Source: Corynebacterium lactis (lineage in GTDB: Bacteria; Actinomycetota; Actinomycetes; Mycobacteriales; Mycobacteriaceae). From it: a DNA stretch of 64,000 nucleotides. The notes beneath the pieces are model-generated. The model was given only the letters and a program-made list of their open reading frames with translations. It had not been told where the DNA came from and did no database searches. The stretch covers positions 124,001 to 188,000 of the forward strand of contig NZ_ULHE01000003.1 in NCBI RefSeq assembly GCF_900519355.1, in the 5' to 3' direction. Positions 38,041 to 45,127 of the stretch are shown piece by piece (position 1 is the stretch's first letter; every line of letters begins with the position of its first letter). The position numbers and the translations under genes were made by a program.

Positions 38041-38076
38041 GGCGGGGGCAGGATTCGAACCTACGACCTCTGGGTC
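38041..38076 (-). other. 3' half of a tRNA gene (initiator-Met-like); left attachment site of the element
   Basis: On the minus strand ACCCAGAGGTCGTAGG is followed by TTCGAATCC and TGCCCCCGCC: the anticodon-stem 3' strand (CCCAG), variable loop AGGTC, T-arm and acceptor 3' strand of a tRNA. Beyond 38,076 the sequence no longer fits a tRNA. The CCC at positions 39-41 is the mark of initiator tRNAs, and actinobacterial tRNA-fMet has almost this 3' half. The cut falls in the anticodon loop, a common crossover point for tyrosine integrases. It is taken as attL; the reconstituted whole tRNA should stand at the other end of the element. Confidence 0.75.
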
Positions 38077-38161
38077 TTCATCCGGCATCAACGACTCTCA
38101 AGAATCGCTTTGGCAGTTCATTGACGGACGCTGGCAGCGCCGCCGCATTTCTCTCACCTAC

Positions 38162-38223
38162 TGACCGCAATACCGCGCGCCCCCACGCGGGCAAACCCGC
38201 ATAACCGCATGACCGCACGCAGG
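38162..38223. repeat. CCGCA-type repeat block 1
   Basis: Several [A/C]CCGCA units on both strands (TGACCGCAATACCGC, CCCGCATAACCGCATGACC), mostly at 8-base steps. It lies between the attachment site and the integrase gene. Confidence 0.8.
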
Positions 38224-38406
38224 CAATGCAGCAGCACAGCATGACAGCTCCCCGAACAGGCTCAATCGCGGCAAGCATGCTAACGCGAAACTCAAAAGAG
38301 TTTCTTGTTCCTTGAGAATCCAAGCCTCCAGGTCATCCCCAATATCTCCGAAGCTCTCGGCACAGATTGATTCGATAATGAATAAGCTTCTCCGCAACAC
38401 TCGTAG

Positions 38407-38493
38407 GACCGCACGCGGTCACTCCCGCGCGCCCGCATTACCGCAAGCGGGTCTGCCCGCGCTACCACACGACCGCTTTCCCGCACGCGGTCT
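38407..38493. repeat. CCGCA-type repeat block 2
   Basis: The richest block: two ACCGCACGCGGT-type palindromes or half palindromes at its two ends, and CCCGCATTACCGCAAGCGGG between. It ends 45 bases before the integrase start, so it may control or overlap the integrase promoter. Together with block 1 it fills most of the ~460 bp gap 38,077-38,538; no gene is seen there. Confidence 0.8.
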
Positions 38494-38538
38494 CGAGTCC
38501 GACGACTGCAGAAAGCGGCCAGCAGGTATGAACAGCCT

Positions 38539-39420
38539 ATGTTTATATCGGATCGACCCGCACTTGCCTCAATTCCTCCAGGATGGGAACAGCCCATCCG
38601 TGACTGGGAAATGCACTTGCGCTCTCAAGGCCTTCGCTATCGCACTATCGACACACGGGTCAGGCATGTTCGCCGTCTCGCCCGTGAGGTCACCGCACCA
38701 ACACCGAGCACGTTGTGTAGCTCTGCTCTTGTCAATTGGAGTGGGACTAAGAATTGGGCACCAGAAACACGCCATTCCCACCACGCCAGCATTCGGCTAT
38801 TCCTGCGCTGGTACGCGGAATACGCGCACTGCGAGGCTCTCACGGAACTACCCAGCATTCGACGCCGTGTACCGCCACCTCGCCCCATCCCCGATGACGC
38901 GCTCATGGACGGACTTAAAGACAAGCCTTTGCGGGTACGCGTCATCCTTCGATTGGCCAGCGAACTGGGGCTGCGTGCCTCGGAAATCTGTCTACTTCAC
39001 AACCGTGACATCAGCAGAGACGGTGGAGGGTGGGCACTCCGTGTACACGGCAAAGGGGGACGCATCCGATGCCTTCCAGTATCAAAATCGCTCGCTGCGG
39101 ACATACGCCAGCTACAGGCCGGCCACGACTCGCCGTGGGTCTTTCCTGGCCGAATCGACGGACACCTCTCCGCACGCTACATCAGCAAAGTCGGTGCACG
39201 CGCGCTCCCTGGCGATTGGACGCTCCACACTCTCCGACACCGCTTTGCCACTACGGCCTACAACCACTGCAAGGATCTCCTGGCCATCCGGCAAGCACTG
39301 GGGCACTCCAGTATCCAGACCACCACCCGCTACACAGACTTCGACCCCACTCAACTAACTCACATCATCGCAGCCACCGAGCTGGACGATGCATACGGCA
39401 CCAGAAAGGAACAGCCATGA
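38539..39420 (+). CDS. int: Tyrosine recombinase (integrase)
   Basis: A 293-residue integrase. The N-terminal SAM-like core-binding domain spans about 15-95 ([20 protein letters not shown]). The catalytic domain shows [15 protein letters not shown] (Arg I), [13 protein letters not shown] (beta-turn Lys), [12 protein letters not shown] (H-x-x-R), [17 protein letters not shown] (GHSS-type His and the nucleophile Tyr). It would recombine attP with the 3' end of the tRNA gene. It lies next to attL, reads inward, and its stop codon overlaps the parA start (ATGA), so integration and partition genes are co-translated. No excisionase gene is evident nearby. Confidence 0.93.
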   Translation: MFISDRPALASIPPGWEQPIRDWEMHLRSQGLRYRTIDTRVRHVRRLAREVTAPTPSTLCSSALVNWSGTKNWAPETRHSHHASIRLFLRWYAEYAHCEALTELPSIRRRVPPPRPIPDDALMDGLKDKPLRVRVILRLASELGLRASEICLLHNRDISRDGGGWALRVHGKGGRIRCLPVSKSLAADIRQLQAGHDSPWVFPGRIDGHLSARYISKVGARALPGDWTLHTLRHRFATTAYNHCKDLLAIRQALGHSSIQTTTRYTDFDPTQLTHIIAATELDDAYGTRKEQP

Positions 39421-40010
39421 CTATCATCGCCATCTGCAATACCAAAGGCGGCACCGGCAAAACCACCACCGCTATTTTCCTCGCAACAGCCTTAGCCCAA
39501 TCAGGGCACTCTGTTACCGTCCTCGACGCCGACCCCCAAGGATCGGCCACCGACTGGGCAATTATTGCTGAAGAAAACGAACACACCCTCCCATTCGCTG
39601 TACTCGCGGTCAATGCACGTTCTCTACAGACCTACAAAGACCGCAAAGGAATCGCTATCATCGACTGCCCACCAGGCAACCCCGCAACCATCGATGCGGC
39701 CTTGAAAGTCGCCGACGCCGTTATCATCCCGACCACTCCATCGGGAATCGACGTCGCACGCAGTTGGGAGACCCTCGACCTCATCCACGACACCCCTGCA
39801 GCGGTACTAATTACCTCCGCTCACCTAGGCACAAACACGCTCAACGACCTGCAAGATGCACTGGCCAGCGCTGAGACTGCGACGTTTACTAACATCATCG
39901 TCTCCCGGCAAGCCATCAAACGCGCCTGGGGCACAACCCCGACCGCACTCTACGGATACGACGCAGTCGCCGCCGAAATCCTCCACGAGCTGCTACCGCT
40001 TGCAGGCTAG
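39417..40010 (+). CDS. parA: Small ParA family partition ATPase
   Basis: A 197-residue, minimal ParA (class Ib type, without an N-terminal DNA-binding domain). Deviant Walker [22 protein letters not shown] (about 6-26). Then [15 protein letters not shown] (A' motif) and [18 protein letters not shown] (switch II). Such ATPases segregate plasmids with a small ribbon-helix-helix partner, and one is encoded directly downstream. It starts within the integrase stop codon. Presence in an integrated element suggests that the element has an extrachromosomal phase or descends from a plasmid. Confidence 0.92.
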   Translation: MTIIAICNTKGGTGKTTTAIFLATALAQSGHSVTVLDADPQGSATDWAIIAEENEHTLPFAVLAVNARSLQTYKDRKGIAIIDCPPGNPATIDAALKVADAVIIPTTPSGIDVARSWETLDLIHDTPAAVLITSAHLGTNTLNDLQDALASAETATFTNIIVSRQAIKRAWGTTPTALYGYDAVAAEILHELLPLAG

Positions 40011-40034
40011 ACCGCACGCCCGCACACGGTACGC
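40010..40034. repeat. CCGCA-type repeat block 3
   Basis: GACCGCACGCCCGCACACGG between parA and the RHH gene: two direct units at an 8-base step and one inverted half unit. Confidence 0.75.
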
Positions 40035-40063
40035 CCCTTCAACACCGCCCAGTTAGGAAAGAC

Positions 40064-40288
40064 ATGAAAAATAAAGCCAACTCAATGCAGCGTCGAACAC
40101 CGCCGAGCGCTAAAACCGTCACCGACGTATTCGCCTCATCACCATCTGTCGATGAGCGCGTGCACCTGACGGTTCGTGTCTCACGTGACCTTCGCCAGCA
40201 GCTCAATATCGTCGCGGCACAGCAGCAGCGAACAATCACTGAGATCGTCATCGAGGCACTGACGAACCACCTTGGCGACCGCACCTAG
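40064..40288 (+). CDS. Ribbon-helix-helix protein, probable ParB-like partner of ParA
   Basis: A 74-residue protein. Residues 32-70 (ERVHLTVRVSRDLRQQLNIVAAQQQRTITEIVIEALTNHL) form a ribbon-helix-helix fold of the Arc/CopG/ParG type, preceded by a flexible basic tail. RHH proteins of this size act as centromere-binding partners of small ParA proteins and as repressors of their own operon. The gene lies 53 bases after parA and is bracketed by repeat blocks 3 and 4, which are candidate binding sites. Confidence 0.82.
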   Translation: MKNKANSMQRRTPPSAKTVTDVFASSPSVDERVHLTVRVSRDLRQQLNIVAAQQQRTITEIVIEALTNHLGDRT

Positions 40289-40335
40289 AGTGCACCACTC
40301 GAACATTCGTTCACTGCTTTGAGATATCGAATCCG

Positions 40336-40382
40336 GCCCGCATGACAACATGACCGCACGACCGCACGCGGTGGTGCGGTCT
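40336..40382. repeat. CCGCA-type repeat block 4
   Basis: CCCGCATGACAACATGACCG then ACGACCGCACGCGGTGGTGC: direct units followed by the core palindrome ACCGCACGCGGT and a further TGCGGT. It lies between the RHH gene and the next gene. Confidence 0.8.
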
Positions 40383-40404
40383 GCTACCTCGCAAGGAGTA
40401 CATC

Positions 40405-40857
40405 ATGACTAATTACTACGACCGCAATCCCTCTGGCTACGAGCAGAAGCCGACGCCCCGCTTTGATACCCGCAAGCTGGCAATCAATCTGGGCGCGCTA
40501 ACACTGCTTGGCGGTGTGGTGGCCTTCGCCGTCATTTTCCTGACCGACGCTACGGTCTTCGCATTCCAAGGCAAGGGTGTTCCAGACCCGAGCGATTCCA
40601 TCGTCCTGGCAGTCCTCGCAGCCCTAATCGGGCTGTGCTTCGGCCTCATCTACTTGCCGATCAACGGGACAGGTAACGAAAACCTCTACAAGGTCGCCGT
40701 CGGCGCGCTAGCGACCGTGGCTATCGTCGTCTACGTCCTCTATGGAGGTCTCTTAGCCGGCGACTGGGAGGCACTAAAGACCCTCGCAGTGTTTATCTGT
40801 GCGGCCGCAATCGCCATGATGGCACCCGGCCGGATTACAGCCGCTGAGCGCTACTAA
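40405..40857 (+). CDS. Membrane protein of unknown function
   Basis: A 150-residue protein: a polar Tyr/Pro-rich N-terminus (MTNYYDRNPSGYEQKPTPRF) then four hydrophobic segments at about 28-48, 68-90, 98-118 and 125-140. GCAAGGAGT precedes the ATG. No family is recognised. It lies in the element between the partition genes and a second membrane protein gene, each separated by a repeat block, so it may be part of the transfer or maintenance region. Confidence 0.65.
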   Translation: MTNYYDRNPSGYEQKPTPRFDTRKLAINLGALTLLGGVVAFAVIFLTDATVFAFQGKGVPDPSDSIVLAVLAALIGLCFGLIYLPINGTGNENLYKVAVGALATVAIVVYVLYGGLLAGDWEALKTLAVFICAAAIAMMAPGRITAAERY

Positions 40858-40896
40858 TCCTTAGCTGTCGATGAGGGCCCTCGCCTGTTCCCCATA

Positions 40897-40935
40897 CCCC
40901 GCAATACCGCACGCGGGCATACCCGCACGCGGTAT
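40897..40935. repeat. CCGCA-type repeat block 5
   Basis: CCCCGCAATACCGCACGCGG and CATACCCGCACGCGGTAT: two near-identical palindromic cores (xCCGCACGCGGx) 18 bases apart. Confidence 0.82.
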
Positions 40936-40956
40936 CTTACGAAACGGAGCCTCACT

Positions 40957-41334
40957 ATGATGACCCCCTACATGATCTTTCTAGTGTTCCTCGCACTCTT
41001 TATCTGGCGCAGAGCCAGCAGCGTGACGACTTTTCTCATTCGTTTCGTCATTGCCAGTATCGGATTCCTGATTCCCTATCTTGTTGTTGCATTCGCATTT
41101 ACGCTTGTTTCGGGCACGTTTCAACTTCGTGAAGACGGGGAAAAATGGCGAGAGCAGCAGTTCGCTGAAACTGGGGTCGACCCGTGCGTTCAACCTGAGG
41201 ATGAAAGCCCTGATGTGCTGCCAGGAATATCAGAAAAGTTCATCGCTGAGCAGAATTCACTGACCTGGGAGGAAAAGCAGCAGAAACAAAAAGAGGCCTA
41301 TGACCTCTGGTACAAGTGCCAGACAGGCCGATAG
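40957..41334 (+). CDS. Membrane protein of unknown function
   Basis: A 125-residue protein with two hydrophobic segments (about 3-17 and 24-50) and a polar C-terminal half (residues 55-125) rich in Glu, Lys and Gln with two Cys (DPCVQPED, WYKCQTG). The tail is probably extracellular or cytoplasmic depending on topology; two Cys could pair outside. No family is recognised. It is followed by a strong hairpin. Confidence 0.6.
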   Translation: MMTPYMIFLVFLALFIWRRASSVTTFLIRFVIASIGFLIPYLVVAFAFTLVSGTFQLREDGEKWREQQFAETGVDPCVQPEDESPDVLPGISEKFIAEQNSLTWEEKQQKQKEAYDLWYKCQTGR

Positions 41335-41354
41335 CGTTAGTCTCCCCCTCCCCT

Positions 41355-41385
41355 TACCCTCATGGCCCGTGTGGTCATGAGGGTA
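41355..41385 (+). terminator. Hairpin after the membrane protein gene
   Basis: TACCCTCATG and CATGAGGGTA form a perfect 10-bp stem; GTTTTG follows six bases later. Probably a terminator that isolates the fic antitoxin-toxin operon. Confidence 0.65.
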
Positions 41386-41466
41386 TCGGAGTTTTGAATG
41401 CCTTAACTGAATTCGGTGCCCTCGATAGACTCGCCTTACAGAATCATCGAAACGAAAAGGAACACC

Positions 41467-41640
41467 GTGGACAGCATCGAGCGCAAAGTACGCAACGCAA
41501 TCGCGTCAACGGAAGCAGAAGGGGTTAGGCTCTCTGACGACCATGTCCAAGCAATGCACAAGATCGCCCGGGGAGAACTCAACGCTGCCGATTACATAAG
41601 AAGTAGAGGCCTGATTCCCAAAGAGGACTTTCTCGCGTGA
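41467..41640 (+). CDS. Class I Fic antitoxin (VbhA/FicA-like)
   Basis: A 57-residue protein starting at GTG (AAAGGAA upstream). It contains AIASTEAEGVRLSDD, in which STEAEG fits the inhibitory (S/T)xxxE(G/N) motif of Fic antitoxins: the Glu reaches into the toxin active site and blocks ATP gamma-phosphate positioning. The rest is helical (HVQAMHKIARGELNAADYI), as in VbhA. Its stop overlaps the toxin start (GTGA), typical of this class of toxin-antitoxin pair. It is likely both inhibitor and co-folding partner. Confidence 0.85.
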   Translation: MDSIERKVRNAIASTEAEGVRLSDDHVQAMHKIARGELNAADYIRSRGLIPKEDFLA

Positions 41641-42452
41641 CACAGAAAGACCGCTGGGAAAAGCTACTTTACCCTGGAACCAACACCCTCCGGAATATCC
41701 AAGGGGTTCAAGACGAGTCTGCCTGGCAACAAATCGAGGGGAATCTCACCTCAATTCGGGCAGCAGCCTTACCGCAACTAGGTTTTGATGGCTCAGTCCG
41801 GGACCAACTATGCCAGACTCATGCGTATCTGTTTCAGGATTGCTACGAATGGGCTGGAACTCTACGCACCGTCGATATGAGCATTCCCATACCCTCCAAC
41901 CCTGGCACAAAGAACACATTTGCCGCGTACACGACAATTCCGTCACGGCTCGCTGAACTTGATGAAGCACTGGTCGCCCTCGACAACGCATCCTACGAGG
42001 ACAAGGTTGAAGTCCTAGCGTATCTCCACAGCGAGCTAAATGAAATACATCCGTTCCGGGAGGGCAATGGTCGATCGACAAGAGCATTTTTTGAAACAGT
42101 AGCGGCGAGGCATGATGTCACACTGACATGGGAAGGCAACATCCGTGCTCTGCACGAGGCCTCTGTGGCATCAATGTCCGGAGATAGACTCACCTACGAG
42201 CCATTCCATCGCCTTTATCAAGCAATCTGTGAAGAAGCGACATTCGACGAGGCAGCCAAACAATCCATCTTTGACGTTCTTGGCGCAGTCGAACGCCCTG
42301 GTGAGGTTGACCCTCTCGCGTTTGCGCATGACGCTTTTCCGCGAGGTCTCCAAGCCGCCTTGTCCTGGACGTCCTTGACTGCTTCACCAAACATTGCGGC
42401 CAGCTCAGCACTGGATGAGTATGCCACCATTAATCAATATGACGCCGAGTAA
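41637..42452 (+). CDS. fic: Fic-domain AMP-transferase toxin
   Basis: A 271-residue protein starting at GTG. The Fic core is complete: IHPFREGNGRSTR with His138 as general base, the HPFxxGNGRxxR motif intact, and a flap/hairpin region at about 80-105. Fic toxins of the VbhT/FicT type adenylylate gyrase and topoisomerase IV; that target is by family only. Residues 200-271 form an extra C-terminal region not typical of short Fic toxins. It is paired with the antitoxin encoded just upstream, and would stabilise the element. Confidence 0.9.
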   Translation: MTQKDRWEKLLYPGTNTLRNIQGVQDESAWQQIEGNLTSIRAAALPQLGFDGSVRDQLCQTHAYLFQDCYEWAGTLRTVDMSIPIPSNPGTKNTFAAYTTIPSRLAELDEALVALDNASYEDKVEVLAYLHSELNEIHPFREGNGRSTRAFFETVAARHDVTLTWEGNIRALHEASVASMSGDRLTYEPFHRLYQAICEEATFDEAAKQSIFDVLGAVERPGEVDPLAFAHDAFPRGLQAALSWTSLTASPNIAASSALDEYATINQYDAE

Positions 42453-42484
42453 AAGAATCTGAGTGCGTTGTGTCCACGCAAGAG

Positions 42485-42518
42485 CGACCGCATGCCCGCG
42501 TGCGGTCATGCGGTAATG
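42485..42518. repeat. CCGCA-type repeat block 6
   Basis: CGACCGCATGCCCGCGTGCG then GTCATGCGGTAA: two direct units, a palindromic core (CCCGCGTGCGGT) and an inverted unit. It is between convergent fic and the four-gene operon. Confidence 0.8.
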
Positions 42519-42546
42519 CTCTTAGAAGAGGTAGATTAACTGCCGC

Positions 42547-42566
42547 GTGAGCGCGTGCGCGCTCAC
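42547..42566. terminator. Perfect hairpin between convergent operons
   Basis: GTGAGCGCG-TG-CGCGCTCAC, a 9-bp perfect stem with a two-base loop, sits in the convergent gap between fic and the minus-strand operon. No T tract follows, so it may be a bidirectional barrier or a protein-binding palindrome. Confidence 0.45.
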
Positions 42567-42585
42567 TTGCCTTGTGATGGGTCTG

Positions 42586-42819
42586 TTAGGCGGCGTGGGG
42601 TTCGTCGTTGAGGTAGGCGGTAACGGCGTTTTTAAGGAATTGGTCGAGCGTGATGCCTTGCTTGTCTAGTGCGCGCTGGAAAGCGTCGAAGTCGTCGATG
42701 ACGTCGAGGAGCCAGGCGTAGGGTCCAGGTGTCCAGGCTCCGTCGTGCATGTCGTTGGGTAGGCCGTTTTCAAAGTCGTCTGCCAGTGCGGCAAGTTGTG
42801 CCTCGGTGTAGTTGCTCAT
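42586..42819 (-). CDS. Putative antitoxin of a BrnT-like pair
   Basis: A 77-residue acidic protein (TEAQLAALADDFENGLPND ... DFDAFQRALDKQGITLDQFLKNAVTAYLND). The C-terminal half looks like a ribbon-helix-helix dimerisation unit with a preceding acidic region. Its start overlaps the stop of the gene before it (ATGA). A paralogue is encoded at 45,128-45,367 without a toxin. Gene order toxin then antitoxin is that of BrnT/BrnA. It is the last gene of a four-gene overlapping operon. Confidence 0.6.
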   Translation of the reverse strand: MSNYTEAQLAALADDFENGLPNDMHDGAWTPGPYAWLLDVIDDFDAFQRALDKQGITLDQFLKNAVTAYLNDEPHAA

Positions 42820-43073
42820 CGTTGCTTCTTTCGTGCTCGTCGTGCCAGGTTGAGGTTCGCTTTCGTTGCGGGCATGGCGTGGAAGATTACGGTGGTGCCG
42901 TCATCGTTGATTGTGTAGCCAATTTCAATGATATGTCGTGCCCCTAGCCCAAGGCGGAGGAGCTTTGGTGGGTGGCTGCGAGACTGCGTGGTGAAGATGG
43001 GGGCGTAGAACGCCTGGGTGATGTCTTCGGTGGTGAGTCCGTGTTTGAGGGCGGACGAAATAATGGTAATCAT
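42816..43073 (-). CDS. Putative BrnT-like ribonuclease toxin
   Basis: An 85-residue basic protein: an N-terminal helix with SALKHGLTTEDITQAFYAPI, then strands LLRLGLGARHIIEIGYTINDDGTTVIFHAMPATKANL and a basic tail (RRARKKQR). The order (HGL-x-x-x-D-I, a strand with I-E-I-G, then a strand ending in MPAT/K) resembles BrnT/RelE-fold toxins, and the overlapping antitoxin-like gene supports it. The match is by eye and weaker than for the Fic or HicA pairs. Confidence 0.55.
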   Translation of the reverse strand: MITIISSALKHGLTTEDITQAFYAPIFTTQSRSHPPKLLRLGLGARHIIEIGYTINDDGTTVIFHAMPATKANLNLARRARKKQR

Positions 43074-43261
43074 TCGTCGTCGCCGTGGGGAGTGTGCGGT
43101 GGCTGCGCGTGGCGTAGCGGGTGCAGGACTTCTTGGGTAGCGAGGTAGCGCTCAATGGCACTGTCCAGGTGGCTATCGGCGGTGCGTCCAGAGGCGGCGC
43201 ACACAGCTGCTAGGCGCTGTGCCTGTCGCTCGGTCAGGGACAGGGTTACGTCGTGGGGCAT
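43070..43261 (-). CDS. Small CopG-like ribbon-helix-helix protein
   Basis: A 63-residue protein (MPHDVTLSLTERQAQRLAAV ... SGRTADSHLDSAIERYLATQ). The strand VTLSLTERQ and two helices fit CopG/Arc RHH folds. Its stop overlaps the start of the BrnT-like gene (ATGA). The open frame extends further upstream, but only the last 63 codons look like protein. It could be a third regulator of the operon or a second antitoxin. Confidence 0.6.
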   Translation of the reverse strand: MPHDVTLSLTERQAQRLAAVCAASGRTADSHLDSAIERYLATQEVLHPLRHAQPPHTPHGDDE

Positions 43262-43284
43262 GGGTTGTGTCCTTTTCTTCTGGG

Positions 43285-43671
43285 TTAGGAGTTTTTGAGG
43301 ATTTGGCCGACGCGGCCGTAGGTGATGCCGAGTAGGTAGCCAATATCGCGGTAGGTGTATCCGCGGTCGGCGAGTTGGCGTGCTGTTGCCGCAGCTTCGG
43401 CGCGGGCGTGTTTTTCTTCCCGGTGTAGTTCGGCCAGGCGTGTGCGCAGAGCGCATGCACGTGACTCGATCTCGCCGTCGACGACGACGGTCACGGGGAT
43501 TGACGCGGCGCGGTGTGCATAGGCCGGCACGAGGGCGAGTGCGTGCCGAATGCAGGTCTCGGCCTGGTTTAGCTGCGTGACCTGAATGATCATCTCGGGG
43601 TCGTTGTCTGTGTGCAGGGTCCAGCCGCGGTGTGCGCGGGTGGCGTGGGCGGTCAGTGCGTGGGTGGTCAT
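43285..43671 (-). CDS. HicB-like protein with C-terminal helix-turn-helix
   Basis: A 128-residue protein. Residues 15-60 (HRGWTLHTDNDPEMIIQVTQLNQAETCIRHALAL) resemble a partial HicB fold, followed by a charged helical linker and a C-terminal HTH (LADRGYTYRDIGYLLGITYGRVGQILK). It has the same architecture as the HicB at 58,131-58,508, but no hicA is next to it. The ATG at 43671 follows AGGAG. It heads the four-gene operon and probably binds the palindrome just upstream. Confidence 0.7.
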   Translation of the reverse strand: MTTHALTAHATRAHRGWTLHTDNDPEMIIQVTQLNQAETCIRHALALVPAYAHRAASIPVTVVVDGEIESRACALRTRLAELHREEKHARAEAAATARQLADRGYTYRDIGYLLGITYGRVGQILKNS

Positions 43672-43715
43672 CCGGACTCCTGGCATGGTGGGGTGAACCT
43701 TTAGTGTAAGTGTAT

Positions 43716-43762
43716 CCCCTACACACACAAGTATAGCGTGCTATACTTGTGGTGTGTAGGGG
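43716..43762. promoter_or_regulatory. 47-bp palindromic divergent promoter/operator
   Basis: CCCCTACACAC ... AAGTATAGC-GT-GCTATACTT ... GTGTGTAGGGG: two arms of about 22 bases that match except for one bulged base. TATACT, a good -10 box, occurs on both strands, so transcription could start in both directions. It lies between the HicB-like operon and the divergent gene at 43,822. Confidence 0.8.
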
Positions 43763-43821
43763 GGGAAATTCTTTCCACCGCACAGGCCTTGGTTCGTAGG
43801 GAACATGTGATAGGACTTGCC

Positions 43822-44106
43822 ATGACTATGGATGTGACAATTCGTGTTGGTTTTACCCCGGAGGGGACGGTGCAGACGCTCGCGCGGGCGTTGCAGGATG
43901 AGTTCTTTGAGTGCCGTGATACCTACGTCGATAGTGATGAGCTGGTGGCGGCATTGCATGAGTGGCGGGAGCATATTGATGATGCGCCGCCGCGGTGGGC
44001 ATGGACGGCCATGGCCATGACCGCTGGTGCATTTGATCGGGTAGACACCACTGATGAGGAGTGGTGCGATGCGGTTTTTGCAATCGCGACCGAGCGTGTG
44101 GCCTAA
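43822..44106 (+). CDS. Hypothetical acidic protein
   Basis: A 94-residue protein (MTMDVTIRVGFTPEGTVQTL ... LVAALHEWREHIDDAPPRWAW). AGGACTT lies just before the ATG at 43822; longer starts run into the divergent palindrome. It has a strand-like start, a helical middle and an acidic C-terminus. No family is recognised. Control by the shared palindrome links it to the HicB-like operon. Confidence 0.55.
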   Translation: MTMDVTIRVGFTPEGTVQTLARALQDEFFECRDTYVDSDELVAALHEWREHIDDAPPRWAWTAMAMTAGAFDRVDTTDEEWCDAVFAIATERVA

Positions 44107-44114
44107 CACTGTGC

Positions 44115-44627
44115 TCATGTCTCTCGCCCGGGCTGGTCGAACAGTCCGGGTTGGTCGAGGGGGTTGACTGGCCGCTGCGCGGCCAGTCGGTACGCAGTCT
44201 CGTCCCAGCCGTCAGCCACGGCAGCACGCACGTCGCGGGAGCGCTGCGCGCGGGTGCGCAGTTGTGTATCAAGGCCAGGGCGCGTGCCGCGGGCGCGGCC
44301 AGTGCGGGAAGCGTAGCCCATATTGGCCGCCCTGGTGGAGGCAATCAGGTGCGTGCAACCGACGCGGACGCACAGCGGTTCGTTGCAACGATGATCAGCA
44401 ACCATCTCAGCATCTGCAATATCAACACCTGACAACATCAACGCGAAACGGTGCGCAGAGACCGAGTACTGTTTTCCATCAACGCGAAAGGTGATTCGCC
44501 CGTACCCATCGGGAGATGAAATCGCACCGGTGAAAATCCAGCACCCATCCGGCGACGGGTCTTTGACAACTTTTGCCCAGAACGCCTCAACAACACGGTC
44601 AGGAATCGTCGGCGGCAGAGTCGCCAT
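44115..44627 (-). CDS. HNH-type nuclease-like protein
   Basis: A 170-residue protein. Residues 10-95 resemble the small phage/homing HNH domain: AFWAKVVKDPSPDGCWIFTGAISSPDGYGRITF, then AHRFALML, VADHRCNEPLCVRVGCTHLIAS with DH-x-C...C...C-x-H that would bind zinc and metal. The C-terminal 60 residues are Arg-rich. The ATG at 44627 (GATGAGG upstream) is chosen over 44636. It overlaps the end of the upstream gene by 29 bases, so both are in one transcript. Whether it cuts DNA is unknown. Confidence 0.72.
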   Translation of the reverse strand: MATLPPTIPDRVVEAFWAKVVKDPSPDGCWIFTGAISSPDGYGRITFRVDGKQYSVSAHRFALMLSGVDIADAEMVADHRCNEPLCVRVGCTHLIASTRAANMGYASRTGRARGTRPGLDTQLRTRAQRSRDVRAAVADGWDETAYRLAAQRPVNPLDQPGLFDQPGRET

Positions 44628-45003
44628 CAACCTCATCCTGCTTCTCCATAGGAGACTCGTCCTTGCCCGCCTCTTGCTCCCCCACTGCTACGTCTTCTCC
44701 ATCATTCTCGGATTCTTTATCGGACTCAGACTTTCGAGCGTGTGCGGAGCCCACAACCTCCAACGCCTCATTAATCTGCCGGGTAGGCATCGAGAAATCT
44801 GTTGACAGCTTCTTCTTGCTCTCCCCCTCGTCCAGTAGCCGGTCGAGCGCAAATCCCAGCGCCTCAACTCCTTCGTCAATCATCTCTAGCGCGATGAACG
44901 CATCAGTCCTCGCCGACTGCATACGTGCCAGACGCCCGGACTCTTCCTTCTGGAGCTCTCGCGCGCGACGGCGCGCCTCTACTCTCCTGTCTTTTGCAAC
45001 CAT
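44599..45003 (-). CDS. Charged protein divergent from the relaxase; possible relaxosome accessory factor
   Basis: A 134-residue protein with a basic helical first part (MVAKDRRVEARRRARELQKE), a middle segment (DAFIALEMIDEGVEALGFALDRLLDEG ... LSTDFSMPTRQINEALEVVG) and a very acidic tail (SESDKESENDGEDVAVGEQE). No family is certain; size, charge and place recall MobC/TraY-type accessory proteins. It shares a 16-bp upstream element with the relaxase gene at nearly the same distance from the start codon. The ATG lacks a clear RBS; TTG 45030 is an alternative. Confidence 0.55.
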   Translation of the reverse strand: MVAKDRRVEARRRARELQKEESGRLARMQSARTDAFIALEMIDEGVEALGFALDRLLDEGESKKKLSTDFSMPTRQINEALEVVGSAHARKSESDKESENDGEDVAVGEQEAGKDESPMEKQDEVDGDSAADDS

Positions 45004-45030
45004 GCATCGCAGCAAACCAGGCGCAATCAA

Positions 45031-45046
45031 AAAAGTTAAGACCTAC
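45031..45046 (-). promoter_or_regulatory. 16-bp shared element, copy 1
   Basis: On the minus strand GTAGGTCTTAACTTTT, 27 bases before the ATG at 45003. It is identical to the copy before the relaxase. It is probably a promoter core or operator common to both transfer genes. Confidence 0.7.
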
Positions 45047-45127
45047 CCCCCACGGCGCTAACACTCGCTAGCCCAGCAACCAAGCGAAGGCAGCCCTTTT
45101 TCAGCGCCAAGCTTACGCAGGTAAGAA

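Noticed and set aside
38041..38117. Complete tRNA gene
   Set aside because: Only the 3' half fits; sequence beyond 38,076 gives no D-arm or 5' acceptor strand.
38162..38493. CRISPR array
   Set aside because: The repeats are short, 8-base phased, present on both strands and lack constant spacers; no cas gene is seen.
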